A stretch of 27,545 bases of DNA from Paraphysomonas bandaiensis (taxonomy: Eukaryota; Chrysophyceae), in NCBI GenBank assembly GCA_965644295.1, contig CBFFRP010000656.1:1-27545 (forward strand), written 5' to 3'. The notes under the pieces are model-generated. The model had not been told where the DNA came from, did no database searches, and saw nothing but the letters and a program-made list of their open reading frames with translations. Position numbers and translations under genes: made by a program. Positions within the stretch are counted from its first letter, which is position 1. Every line of letters begins with the position of its first letter. Shown here in pieces: positions 16,462 to 25,262 of the stretch.

Positions 16462-17259
16462 CTCGTATACCGGTATATTGTACTATACTATACTGCTGTA
16501 CTGTATATGTATTCGTTTGTACGAGTAGTACTCTACTATGCGCATAGAGGTGTATGTATGTGTGCGAGGAGGATATTTGAATTCTTGTGCACAGATCAGC
16601 ACCCACACACATAGCACAGACTCCTCTGATATGCGGTCTCATCTCCAGCAGAAGAAGGTTGTTCACTATTAATCAGGTTAGTTTTCAGGCGTGAAGTGGT
16701 CTGTTGCGTGTGTCGCATGCTACCAACTCACACTCTCTGTTCACATGTGTCTGATCAGCACTGTGCGCACTGATGTGAGTTGAATGGTATAAGTGGGTCT
16801 TGGGGGCGCAGTGGGGTGCAGGTCTTCTCTCCGGTAACACGGATATGAGATATAAAGGCACCTCCCTAAACGGGGATTTGTCAGCACTTAACGAGAGTTT
16901 TGTTGCTGGCAATTAAGACGCGCTTCTCTGCTCAGCCTTGTGCTGGGTTAGAGTGTAAGACGACGGCCCTCGCATCACTGTACGTGAGCCAGTTTTCTAG
17001 ATTAATGGCAAAACCGCATATAGCTGTACATTCCCACTGTACCTGTAGTGTATGACGTGCATGTCAATATATATTATGTCAATACTTATGATTGACACTG
17101 TCCTAATACACTGCTTTGTTGCGCCTGTATCGTAGATCGGTCAGCCATATATTAGCGAGCAGGAGTCTAAACGTGATCAGGCCGCATTGCTTCTTACCCC
17201 CTGCGTAAAGTACACGTGTGATCTCTTGTTGAGCTAATAGCCTGCTCTATGCTCATCTT

Positions 17260-17965
17260 GTACTGAGAGTCAATAGTGTATGACGTGTATTGCTTGTGTG
17301 ATGGGTATATTATGTTGTACACTTATACTGCTGCTGCGTGTGTTAGCTGAGTGAATATAGTATGCTCAGACAGGGTACATCGAGAGATAGTGTATGGCGT
17401 GTATTATTGGTTGTGTGATGGGTATGTTGTATATGGTTATGCTACACTTATATTCTCTCGTTCAGGCAGGGTGTATCGAGAGATAGTGTATGACGTGTAT
17501 TGGTTACACAGTGTTTATATGTTGTACAGTCATACTACTGCTACGTGTGTTAGCTGAGTGAATATTTTAGTATGCTCAGGCAGGGTGCACCGAGAGATAG
17601 TGTATGACGTGCATTGGTTGTGTGATGGGTATGTTGTATATGGTTATGCTACACTTATATTCTCTCGTTGAGCCGAGTTCGTGGGAGAGGCTCATGTTGT
17701 ACTGGGAGACAATAGTGTATGACGTGTATTGGTTGCACAGTGTCTATATTATGTTGTACAGTCATACTGCTGCTACGTGTGTTAGCTGAGTGAATATAGT
17801 ATGCTCAGGCAGGGTGTATTGAGAGATAGTGTATGACGTGTATTGGTTGTGTGATGGGTATATGTTGTATATTGTTGTGCTACACTTATATTCTCTCGTT
17901 GAGCCGAGTGCATGCAAGAGGCTCATGTTTTACTGAGAGACAATAGTGTATCACGTGTATTGTTT
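17260..17965 (+). repeat. Satellite of about 115-bp units in a 230-bp higher-order pattern
   Basis: AGTGTATGACGTGTATTG or a near variant recurs at about 17273, 17388, 17484, 17598, 17714, 17829 and 17946. Spacing is mostly 114-117 bp, with one short unit of 96. Two unit types alternate: one with TGTGATGGGTATGTTGTATA and TTATATTCTCTCGTT, the other with TTATGTTGTACAGTCATACT and TAGCTGAGTGAATATAGTATG. A degenerate start is visible near 17047. The ORFs in this stretch follow the repeat and do not look coding. Confidence 0.8.
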
Positions 17966-18380
17966 GTGTGATGGCAATGGGGTGAACTACAGTTCAATTG
18001 AGTGAGAAAGTGATAAATATTCATGGACTTAGTGTGTGTTGTTCATACAGTGAAACTAAAGTTACATGATGTAATGTATTCATGATCGTACGTAAGTTGT
18101 ATTTTTAAATCACAAGTGGCTAGAAACAATGTAGCTACGAGTAGGGCAATGACTGCTGGCATCATGATGATCAATGGGTTGACAGTGGTAGTATGAGGGC
18201 AGATAACGTGGTTGCTGGTAACCAAAAAGGCGCTTCTGTTACATCCTATGAGACTTAAAATTATAATAAAATTAATATTTTTTGTTGTCTCTAACCCTAA
18301 TACCACCAATAGAATTGTTTCTTTAACATTTCTACTTAAATACTGTAAATACTCCTAAATTTCCCAAAATATCGTAAAAT

Positions 18381-18405
18381 TCCCACGTTTGCATAATGTT
18401 TACTT
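18381..18405 (-). repeat. Right terminal inverted repeat of insert 2
   Basis: Reads TCCCACGTTTGCATAATGTT then TACTT, the complement of the left end apart from one base. Confidence 0.88.
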
Positions 18406-19091
18406 ACCACAGAATCCAAGATCTAATGGGTTGGTAGAGAATATGAACAAGACATTGAAGGATCAACTACACCATTACATTAATGCACGACAATCTGATT
18501 GGGATGTTTTCTTAACAACGGTGCAACTGATGTATAATTCAACGGTGAATGCTGCTACAGGATATACACCTTTTTATATGATGTTTGGAAGAGAGTCATC
18601 TACACCTGAGAGAGTGGGAATGTGTGAACTAGAGGAGCAGAATAGTGTAATGGGTGAAGAACGGGACGTAGATGAGGCTTGGGTAGATAAGTTAACTACA
18701 GCTTTGCAGTGGGCATGGGTAGTTACTACTCAGAGGACGAGGAACAATTGGTTGAGGATGAATAGAGACACCCACACTCATGCGGCAGAGATACGGCATG
18801 AAGAGGGAAGGAAGGATTGTAAGATAAGACATCTACCGTTTAAGGAGTACCAGGTTGGGGATCTATTCTTCAGAAGGAGATGTCCAGTAAGAGCATTTTC
18901 ATCGGCATCGGATAAAGAGAAATATAAGGTGTCCATGAAGCTACAACCAAGATTTGAGGGTCCATACAAGGTGACGAAGAGGATTAACCCAGTATTGTAT
19001 GACTATGATTAATGGTAAGACTGTAAGGGTACATGCGACTAATATGAAACCCGACAGTTATGTCGAGAGACCTATTCAGGTCTCGGATTAG
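18406..19091 (+). pseudogene. pol: Gypsy-1 pol part 3: integrase catalytic Glu and C-terminal domain, frameshifted
   Basis: Resumes with RSNGLVENMNKTLKD, whose Glu is the third catalytic residue of the integrase, then the DWDVFLTTVQLMYNSTVN and TGYTPFYMMFGRE helices, then the C-terminal YQVGDLFFRRR and RFEGPYKVTKRINPVLYDYD, an SH3-like DNA-binding domain. The frame stops at 19012. Shifting register at about 19006-19010 gives about 27 more codons, in the expected style of a gypsy integrase tail (starting INGKTVRVHATNMKP), to a TAG at 19089, so a small indel is likely. The stop abuts the polypurine tract. Confidence 0.82.
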
Positions 19092-19099
19092 GGGGGAAG
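19090..19099 (+). promoter_or_regulatory. Gypsy-1 polypurine tract
   Basis: AGGGGGGAAG directly before TGTAG, the expected primer site for plus-strand DNA synthesis at the upstream edge of a 3' LTR. Confidence 0.8.
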
Positions 19100-19792
19100 T
19101 GTAGCAATCTTGGGTGTAGTGGAAATGGTGGGTTATAAGGTTGTTGTGATATGAGAGCCAAGGTGAAGTAGTATAAGAATAACATGAGATAAAAGGTAGA
19201 AGATGGTTAAGACAAGGTCACGAGATATGAGTATTAAGGCCAGATACAGGGTTGGAGTGTACCGGGACTATCCGTATATACGGACGTAACGGACGTTTAT
19301 TGTAGCCCGTACAGTATTATGGTAGTATGAGTAGCATGTAGACGTTATAGGAGACAGTATGGAGTAGATAGTAAGATGATAAGAGATTGCTGTAGGGATA
19401 TTTCTGGAAGTGGAAACTAGCTATTTATGGCTAAAAACCCATTTCTAGAACCGCTATGGAAAAATAGGCTAAGTTATACGAGTTTTTAGATAGGGCAGAA
19501 TTATAAGATAAAAGGATATATATAATCAGCACAGTTAAGTGTTAGTGAAATTAAGCGCTATCTATCTACCTACTATCCAGTGCACGCATGGATAAAGAGG
19601 ATATATATGTCTACTGATACCCATATGGATGACACTCAATCATCCGACATCGCCACATGTTCAGTGAAATATATCATAAATAAAGAAGTGATCTTAGTAA
19701 TAGTAAAACAATGTTGTGATTATTAGAGTGTAAGTAATGAACACGATAGAGTTCATTTTAAATGGTAAAAACTTCGTGTAACTCAAACTAGC
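19100..19792 (+). repeat. Gypsy-1 3' LTR (start clear, end uncertain)
   Basis: Starts TGTAGCAATC after the polypurine tract. It contains a TATA-like GGATATATATAATC (about 19513) and a polyadenylation signal AATAAA (about 19677), the layout of U3, R and U5. A plausible CA end lies at 19710, but the 5' LTR is absent, so the end cannot be fixed by comparison. The Gypsy-2 LTR begins at 19793 and may have inserted into or next to it. Confidence 0.65.
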
Positions 19793-20197
19793 TGTACACA
19801 AACCAGACTTGCTGGTTTGCTCCCAACAAAATGTATAATAAGGTATGAGTAAACACTTATTATTACTGTTAAATCACCTAACACGGCCAACGATATCCGC
19901 TAGATAACGCCGCGCAGTATTCCCTCTAAGAATAAAGGTCGCTGTTAAGACAGTGTCAAGTAACTTAAACAATGACATGCAAGGAATAACATATAGAATG
20001 GTACGCATCTACAGAATGAACCAAGTTCATTTTATATCACACACACCACACCGCATGCATTCTTGCATACACCGTGTATACCACACGTATTATGACAATA
20101 AAACAAAACTGAATAACAGCGTATGAAACTGAATAACTGCGCATAAAACTGAAATAAAACAATAGTGATAAAACTGAAAAACCGCTTATCTAAATAA

Positions 20198-20230
20198 GTA
20201 CTAGAGTACCGTATACTCTGTACTCGAGTA
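20198..20230. promoter_or_regulatory. Palindromic cluster upstream of the SET ORF
   Basis: AGTACTAGAGTAC and GTACTCGAGTA are overlapping inverted repeats about 75 bp before the chosen ATG of the antisense SET ORF. They could be a regulatory site; this is a guess from symmetry and position. Confidence 0.3.
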
Positions 20231-20303
20231 TGTGCTATAAGACTTGTGCAATTCAAGACATAGACATTCCACTTTGCCCAAAGCTTACGGGTCTGCAAAA
20301 CAC

Positions 20304-21104
20304 ATGCCCAGACGTAGCTCACGCTTGGCAACTAAGACCCCGCTTGCTAAAGGTGCTTTTCCAAGCCTGCCAGTCTTTATACCGAGCTCAGAAACATGCT
20401 GTAAGTCTAAGTCTAAGCCTGGCAAGGTACGTAGGGGTCAACCTTCCCTGAAGGCTAGGAATCATGCACGCATACAGGCTTACAATGCTATGGCCATTGA
20501 ATTGGATCTTGAAGCGCTTTTGTCTCGGTGTCCAGAAGGCAACGCTAAAGGTGTAGTCTCAGTACCTTTCTGCCACACGTCTAATCCTGCTTCGTCGACT
20601 GAAGTGTGTCCCTTTTTCCTGGATTGGCATGCTGAACATGCTAATTCTGATAACCCCTTTGTCCACGTGATATCCGGTCCTAATGTTGCTAACCCTGATG
20701 GCTCTGGTTCCGAGAAGGGAGTGGGGGCTTCTATTGCTCTCGCTCCTAGTGATACTGTGCCTGTATGTTTCTATGTGGGTGAGTTGTATACTTGTGCTCG
20801 TAGACCTCCTCGTGGTCGTTATACTCTTGAGGTAGCACCTGGCAGTGGTATCTTTATTGATGCTGAATACGATTCCCGTGATCCTGCGTACCATATGTTC
20901 CATGCACCCACTGAATATATGCGTGTGCCTCCTAATTATGCTCGCTATATCAATACTCTTAGCGAGGAGGATTTGGCCGCGGGAAGGCAATTCAACTGCC
21001 GTTTTGCCGGTTGTCCCTGCGGTCATAATTGTATTGCTGTTTTTGTTACTCGCAATATAGCTGTTAATGAAGAATTGTTGATTCCGTATCCCTTGTTGCG
21101 TTGA
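20304..21104 (+). CDS. SET-domain-like protein encoded antisense within the Gypsy-2 LTR
   Basis: 266 aa from ATG 20304 (MPRRSSRLATKTPLAKG). The frame is open upstream to 20244, but only with a TTG start. The N-terminal 90 residues are basic (RRSSR, KSKSKPGKVRR), suggesting nuclear or DNA contact. Residues about 155-266 follow the SET pattern: YVGELY, then GRYTLEV and IFIDAEY, then NYARYINT, then a Cys cluster (NCRFAGCPCGHNC) in the place of the usual NHSC-x-PN, then VFVTRNIAVNEELLIPY, the typical end strand plus EE-x-x-x-x-Y. It would act as a protein lysine methyltransferase, perhaps on histones. It is antisense to gag-pol and, if the LTR border is right, present in both LTRs. Divergence from textbook SET sequences leaves activity open. 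Confidence 0.65.
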   Translation: MPRRSSRLATKTPLAKGAFPSLPVFIPSSETCCKSKSKPGKVRRGQPSLKARNHARIQAYNAMAIELDLEALLSRCPEGNAKGVVSVPFCHTSNPASSTEVCPFFLDWHAEHANSDNPFVHVISGPNVANPDGSGSEKGVGASIALAPSDTVPVCFYVGELYTCARRPPRGRYTLEVAPGSGIFIDAEYDSRDPAYHMFHAPTEYMRVPPNYARYINTLSEEDLAAGRQFNCRFAGCPCGHNCIAVFVTRNIAVNEELLIPYPLLR

Positions 21105-21186
21105 CTCTCAGTAATTAATTTCATTGTCTTTTAATGCCTTGTACTACTTGTTCTTAGAAGCTACTCTATAAACCCCTAGGGTTACA

Positions 21187-21226
21187 CTACCTCTTCCCCC
21201 CTTTTTTTTTTTTTTTTTTTTTTTTC
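21187..21226 (-). promoter_or_regulatory. Gypsy-2 polypurine tract and 24-bp homopolymer
   Basis: On the - strand: a run of 24 A, then GGGGGGAAGAGG, then TAG and the LTR start TGTAAC. The purine tract marks the start of plus-strand synthesis. The A run may vary in length through slippage or sequencing error. Confidence 0.65.
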
Positions 21227-21246
21227 GAAATAGAATAAAAGTGAAG

Positions 21247-24200
21247 TCAAACTTGATGCTGTTTGACCTGGGGAAAACGTAGCGCAAAGTCGGAATCTAC
21301 CAGTACCATGGTTGTCGGATCGAAGTCGCGGTGTACAAAACATTTCACGTGATAGTTATCAAATCTGTATGTGGCTTTGGTCATGGGATTCTTGACAGAA
21401 ATTAGCTTCTTGCTGGTTTTATGATACCAGTGAGTAAGCATAAATTGCATCACATATGTAACAGTGGGCGAATCTGGTAGTTGTAGGGCATCATACCAGT
21501 CATCTCCGAATACTCTGATATCTACATACACCTCGTCACCCGGTTGAACCGTAGTTATTGACTGCTTCCTCTTCTCACTGATATATTTGGCGGCCCCATC
21601 CGTGGTATAAATAAGATGATGTAGATAAGGCTTGCTGCTACAGAATTCCTCATAGGCTATGGAATCAAATAAATCCTGGCTGTAAGGTAGCTCTCGGATA
21701 TCTCCATCCTTGAAACGTACTGTAAACAACATTGTTGAACGCCGTTCCCTGTCTCCAGTGTAATATAAAATAGTGTCGATCTCATGCTGATCATGATCTC
21801 GCATAGCCATTTTATAGGCTTGTTCCCTGTCTCCGGGATATAATTTTACATCCCGTACGTCTACTTTTGTTACAACTCCGGTCACCAAATGTTTGCAGTC
21901 AATATCATTCTTATATTGCGATATAACCTGAAATGGTCCTAGGTATCTATGAGACATTTTAGGGTAAACCTTGGCCCCTTTGTCAAATAAAACAAAGTCG
22001 CCCGGCTGATACTGATTCTGTCGCTGAGGAGATATGCCTTTACTGAAACGTTTGGCCTTCAACTTATCTTGATATTCTCTCGAACTGCGTTGCAACAGAG
22101 CTAGATTATCATTGAGTTTATGTAGTCTGGCATGGGCTTTCTCTGGTACTTCATCCCTTCCCATATTGTTATACCTCTCACTCTCAGAACCAAATGTTAA
22201 CTCAAAAGGCGAATGTCCCGTTTCAGATGATACTTCAGAATTCAATACATGTGCCACTGTAGGAATCCAGCTGGGGTCTTCAAATACATCTCGCTTCTCT
22301 TCTTTCTCACTGTAATCGAATACTAATGCTCTTAAATGCCGCACTACCTCTCCTATGATCCTCTCGCATCCATTGGCATGTCTATCCGCTATGCTGAATG
22401 TGTGTTTGACACCAATATATGAGCAAAGTTGGTCAAATAATTGGGATTTTAGATCAGGTCCTTGATCCGATATGATCACATCAGTATGACCAAATTGACT
22501 CCAATACTTCCATACAGTATTAGCAAGGTTTATGGCAGTGACTCCCTTCACTGGTTCGAGGAAGACATGTTTTGTAAACAGATTTACCACCACGTTAATA
22601 TGCGTGTAGCCTTCTTTACCGTGGGGTGTAATTTCCACTGCATCGATACCGATGGCACTACGAGCTGAAGGTGGTTTTAAACTGCGAGGTATAGCTATCA
22701 AAGCTTCTTGCATTCCGAGTCGTGTCTTAGCACAGTTGGGACATTTATTGATCATCTCGGTGACTTCTTCAAAAGATATCCTGTGTCCCGGGCATTTCTT
22801 ATTCAATTTTACCCACGTGGCATAAGCTCCTTTGTGACCTTGTCTGGCATTATGAACTGCTTGAAAACATTCCTCTTTGGATAAATACAACGGTTCCAAC
22901 TCTTCTTCCTTGTCATCCGGATCCATAAAATTGTTAAGATAGATGTCTAAGTTGCCAAACATAGTTTCATCAATGTATTCCTCAATGTCCATATCAGGAA
23001 ATATACCAGCCAAATGTTGCAACTTATGTGCTCTGGAGAGCCAATCTGCTAACCAATTTTGAGAACCTGGAATGTGCCGAATCATAAAGTTAAACGATTG
23101 CAGGTATATACGCCATCTCACAATTTTCGGTACTTCAGATGCCTCCATCCACACTAAATTGTTATGATCGGTCTCAATAATAAACTCCTTGCCCACTAAA
23201 TAATATGCGAGGTTTCTGACAGCATAATAGATACCGTAGCCTTCCTGCTCTATCGTAGCCCATCGTTGTGCTTGCGTTGAGAATTTTTTCGATATAAATG
23301 CTATTGGTTGTAACTGAACAGTACCATCCTCTAAAATTTTCTTCTGTAATAATACTGCTCCTACTCCTAGCTCGCTAGCATCAGTTCTTAGGATCCATTC
23401 TAACGAATAGTCGGGATAAAATAACTCACAGGCATCTTGTAGACCCTTTATGAATCTTCGATACTCCTCTTCATAATCATGCTTCCATGTAGATTTATCC
23501 CAGTTGAAAGTTTTCTTGGTCATGTCCGGAAGATGACCTACCAAGTCAGAATATCTAGGTGTGAACCCTGAGAAGAAAACTCCTTTTCCTAGTAAGCTTC
23601 TGGCCGTCTTAGTACTCGTAGGCATTGGAATGTTAGCCAAAGCTTCCTTCTTATCAGGACTGACCTCATACGATTTGTGTCTGCACACGTAGCCAAAGAA
23701 ATTCACTTCCCGGAATCCCAGCCAACTCTTAGGCATTTTGAGTTTTACATTACGTTCAATACACCGGTCAATTATCATTTCGAACTTCTTATAGGCGTCT
23801 GTGGCATCCTCCGCTAAGATTAACATATTATCAAAAATTACGATGGCCCAGTCGCTGAAGTCCGAAAACAAATCTCTTACAACTTCTTGAAGAATTCCAG
23901 TGGCAGGTGCGATGCCTTCAGGCATAAACTTCGGAGCGAACTGTCCCCATGGTGTTTGAATAGATAATCTCTCCGATGTTTCTTCATGCAATGCTACTTG
24001 ATGGAACGCATTTGTTAAATCAATATCCATGTATAACGGGAAATTTGTAATCTTTTGAATTTCATGTCGCACATTTGGGATTGTGTGGTTGCCAACTTCC
24101 ATATGCTTGTTTATCTGGACGTAGTCCCCACAGAATCTTATGTAGGGTGGCGTAGCCTTTGGTGCAACTACTAAACATGATGCCCATGGCGATCTACTTT

Positions 24201-25254
24201 TACCATAGAAATAACCACATAGTCTATGAAATTCCTTCTCCGACGCTTCCCAGAGTTTCGGATTGATAGGTCTCGCCTTCGGCTTCATACGTTCCGGTAA
24301 ACTCTCTTTCCATTTTAAACGTAACGGCTCTATTCCTTTTATACCGCTCCATTCCTCTGGAACAAAAACTTTCTCCGCTTTACCTTTTAATAACGCTACT
24401 ATATCCGTGTTTGTCCTAAGTTCCTCACTGACATGTTTGTCAATAAGGTCGTGATAATCCTGCACGGCTTCTTGCCGTGGCTTTCCCAAAAACGTTAACG
24501 CATCTCCAAAGTTCACCGGCAATTCTACTTCAGCTTCTTCAGGTGCTTCATCATCATTCGATTTTAACCATGGTTTAACCAAACTACCTTTTGTGACAGA
24601 ATTTAATCTCCTCTGTTCAAGATCATTCGTATTTTGCATCTCATCTATCTGGTTCAGCTCCACTTCATAACCACCACTATCCTTTAGCTCCTGATTGGCT
24701 TCTCTGAGCATCTGATCCATGAATGGGTATAATTTTCCTGTGAGAGCAGGTAAACCTAATATAATATCCTGACTCTTCATGTCTAAGACGAAAAATTCAC
24801 CAGTGTAAGTATGGGTCCTGGCTCTCTTGTCTTCAACTTTCAAATTTAACTTCACTGCCTCCTTCAAAGGTTTCACTGTTCGACTGTCCGCCAATATGAC
24901 TCTGCACTTGGTCTTCATAATATCTTTGTCATCTAATCTACTTCGTATTCTTTTGATTAAATCCGCACTAACATAATTTGCTGACAAGGCTCCAGTATCA
25001 CATAATATATATACTAATTCTTCAATGTCCATTTTTCTGTCTAGCACTACTCTTCCTACCGTGTGACTACTGGATAGAATTTTCTTATCTGGATAACTGG
25101 CGTATAAAACTGAAAACCTATTGTCTTCTTGCTTCAGTCTACGTAAATCAAAATCCTGTGAAAGCGTTCTCCTCTTATCATCTTCACTCTCGCAAGATTC
25201 TTCATGCTCGACTTTTTGCCTACTATGTACATATTCAGTGTCTCTACTTCCTAG
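21247..25254 (-). CDS. pol: Gypsy-2 pol polyprotein: protease, RT, RNase H, integrase, C-terminal chromo-like region
   Basis: Open for about 1335 codons directly after the gag TGA and in the same frame; the first ATG is MDIEELVYI at 25032. Domains, counted from 25047: aspartic protease with LCDTGALSA (about 14), then IILGLPAL; RT with DLTNAFHQ (about 340), TPWGQFAPKFMPEG and VIFDNMLILAED (about 400), where FDN replaces YxDD; RNase H with TDASELGVG (about 552) and TDHNNLVW; integrase zinc motif (H...H, CPNCAK); core GIDAVEI (about 799), SDQGPDL (about 857), NGCERIIGE (about 891); RYLGPFQVI domain; and a C-terminal 200 residues with a chromodomain-like FTVRFKDGDIRELPYS. It copies the RNA and integrates the DNA. 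All catalytic positions except the RT motif look canonical. Confidence 0.92.
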   Translation of the reverse strand, partial: LGSRDTEYVHSRQKVEHEESCESEDDKRRTLSQDFDLRRLKQEDNRFSVLYASYPDKKILSSSHTVGRVVLDRKMDIEELVYILCDTGALSANYVSADLIKRIRSRLDDKDIMKTKCRVILADSRTVKPLKEAVKLNLKVEDKRARTHTYTGEFFVLDMKSQDIILGLPALTGKLYPFMDQMLREANQELKDSGGYEVELNQIDEMQNTNDLEQRRLNSVTKGSLVKPWLKSNDDEAPEEAEVELPVNFGDALTFLGKPRQEAVQDYHDLIDKHVSEELRTNTDIVALLKGKAEKVFVPEEWSGIKGIEPLRLKWKESLPERMKPKARPINPKLWEASEKEFHRLCGYFYGKSRSPWASCLVVAPKATPPYIRFCGDYVQINKHMEVGNHTIPNVRHEIQKITNFPLYMDIDLTNAFHQVALHEETSERLSIQTPWGQFAPKFMPEGIAPATGILQEVVRDLFSDFSDWAIVIFDNMLILAEDATDAYKKFEMIIDRCIERNVKLKMPKSWLGFREVNFFGYVCRHKSYEVSPDKKEALANIPMPTSTKTARSLLGKGVFFSGFTPRYSDLVGHLPDMTKKTFNWDKSTWKHDYEEEYRRFIKGLQDACELFYPDYSLEWILRTDASELGVGAVLLQKKILEDGTVQLQPIAFISKKFSTQAQRWATIEQEGYGIYYAVRNLAYYLVGKEFIIETDHNNLVWMEASEVPKIVRWRIYLQSFNFMIRHIPGSQNWLADWLSRAHKLQHLAGIFPDMDIEEYIDETMFGNLDIYLNNFMDPDDKEEELEPLYLSKEECFQAVHNARQGHKGAYATWVKLNKKCPGHRISFEEVTEMINKCPNCAKTRLGMQEALIAIPRSLKPPSARSAIGIDAVEITPHGKEGYTHINVVVNLFTKHVFLEPVKGVTAINLANTVWKYWSQFGHTDVIISDQGPDLKSQLFDQLCSYIGVKHTFSIADRHANGCERIIGEVVRHLRALVFDYSEKEEKRDVFEDPSWIPTVAHVLNSEVSSETGHSPFELTFGSESERYNNMGRDEVPEKAHARLHKLNDNLALLQRSSREYQDKLKAKRFSKGISPQRQNQYQPGDFVLFDKGAKVYPKMSHRYLGPFQVISQYKNDIDCKHLVTGVVTKVDVRDVKLYPGDREQAYKMAMRDHDQHEIDTILYYTGDRERRSTMLFTVRFKDGDIRELPYSQDLFDSIAYEEFCSSKPYLHHLIYTTDGAAKYISEKRKQSITTVQPGDEVYVDIRVFGDDWYDALQLPDSPTVTYVMQFMLTHWYHKTSKKLISVKNPMTKATYRFDNYHVKCFVHRDFDPTTMVLVDSDFALRFPQVKQHQV

Positions 25255-25262
25255 TCAAGCTC
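25240..25262 (-). promoter_or_regulatory. Gag-pol stop codon in a readthrough context (TGA CTAG)
   Basis: Gag ends GCT TGA CTA GGA on the - strand and pol continues without another stop in the same frame. UGA followed by CUAG is a known leaky-stop motif in viral and cellular genes. GCTTGAC can pair, with one G-U, with GTCGAGC about 45 bases downstream, which would place the stop inside a stem. Confidence 0.65.

Larger units (their letters stand above)
16374..18405. mobile_element. Insert 2: non-coding DNA transposon (2032 bp) in the integrase, 3-bp TSD
   Basis: Ends are inverted repeats beginning AAGTAAACATTATGCAA and continuing CGTGGGA with one mismatch. A shared GGAGTATTT block lies about 40-60 bp inside each end. 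ACC is duplicated (16371-16373 and 18406-18408). Removing the element and one ACC restores the integrase frame and the usual spacing between its conserved TTP and SNG. It contains no gene; the ORFs in it are short and fall in repeats. Both this element and transposon 1 start AAGT and duplicate 3 bp, so it may be mobilised by a related transposase. Confidence 0.85.
7289..19792 (+). mobile_element. Gypsy-1: Ty3/gypsy element with SET domain, truncated and twice interrupted
   Basis: Pieces at 7289-8891, 15047-16373 and 18406-19099 form one pol (RT, RNase H, SET-like, H2C2 zinc, integrase), followed by a polypurine tract and the start of a 3' LTR at 19100. The 5' LTR, gag, protease and most of RT are missing. 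Two DNA transposons interrupt it, each with a 3-bp target duplication whose removal restores the frame. A frameshift near 19008 damages the last codons. The right limit is given by the Gypsy-2 LTR; where the Gypsy-1 LTR really ends is not known. Confidence 0.85.
19793..21186 (-). repeat. Gypsy-2 3' LTR, about 1394 bp, containing an antisense SET ORF
   Basis: On the - strand it starts TGTAACCCTAGGGG (21186) after the polypurine tract and ends TTTGTGTACA (19793), giving TG...CA ends. Only 384 bp can be compared with the other LTR inside the window, so the left boundary is certain and the right boundary rests on the polypurine tract. Near the left end AAACCAG and CTGGTTT form a small hairpin. 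A tandem of AAACTGAATAACNGCG-like units lies at about 20103-20185, and an inverted-repeat cluster (AGTACTAGAGTAC, TACTCTGTACTCGAGTA) at 20198-20230. Confidence 0.72.

Noticed and set aside
17351-17789. Two + strand ORFs with similar sequence (CSDRVH / VYDVYWLHSVY)
   Set aside because: They repeat because they follow the 115-bp satellite; no start context or domain.
17260-17965. CRISPR-like repeat array
   Set aside because: Units are adjacent and diverged with no unique spacers, and the context is eukaryotic.
20310-20350. Histone H3 tail mimic (RLATK) in the SET-like protein
   Set aside because: Only a four- to five-residue match in a basic region, too short to mean anything.
20559-21026. 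155-codon - strand ORF in the Gypsy-2 LTR
   Set aside because: Antisense shadow of the SET-like ORF, which has recognisable motifs; this one has none.
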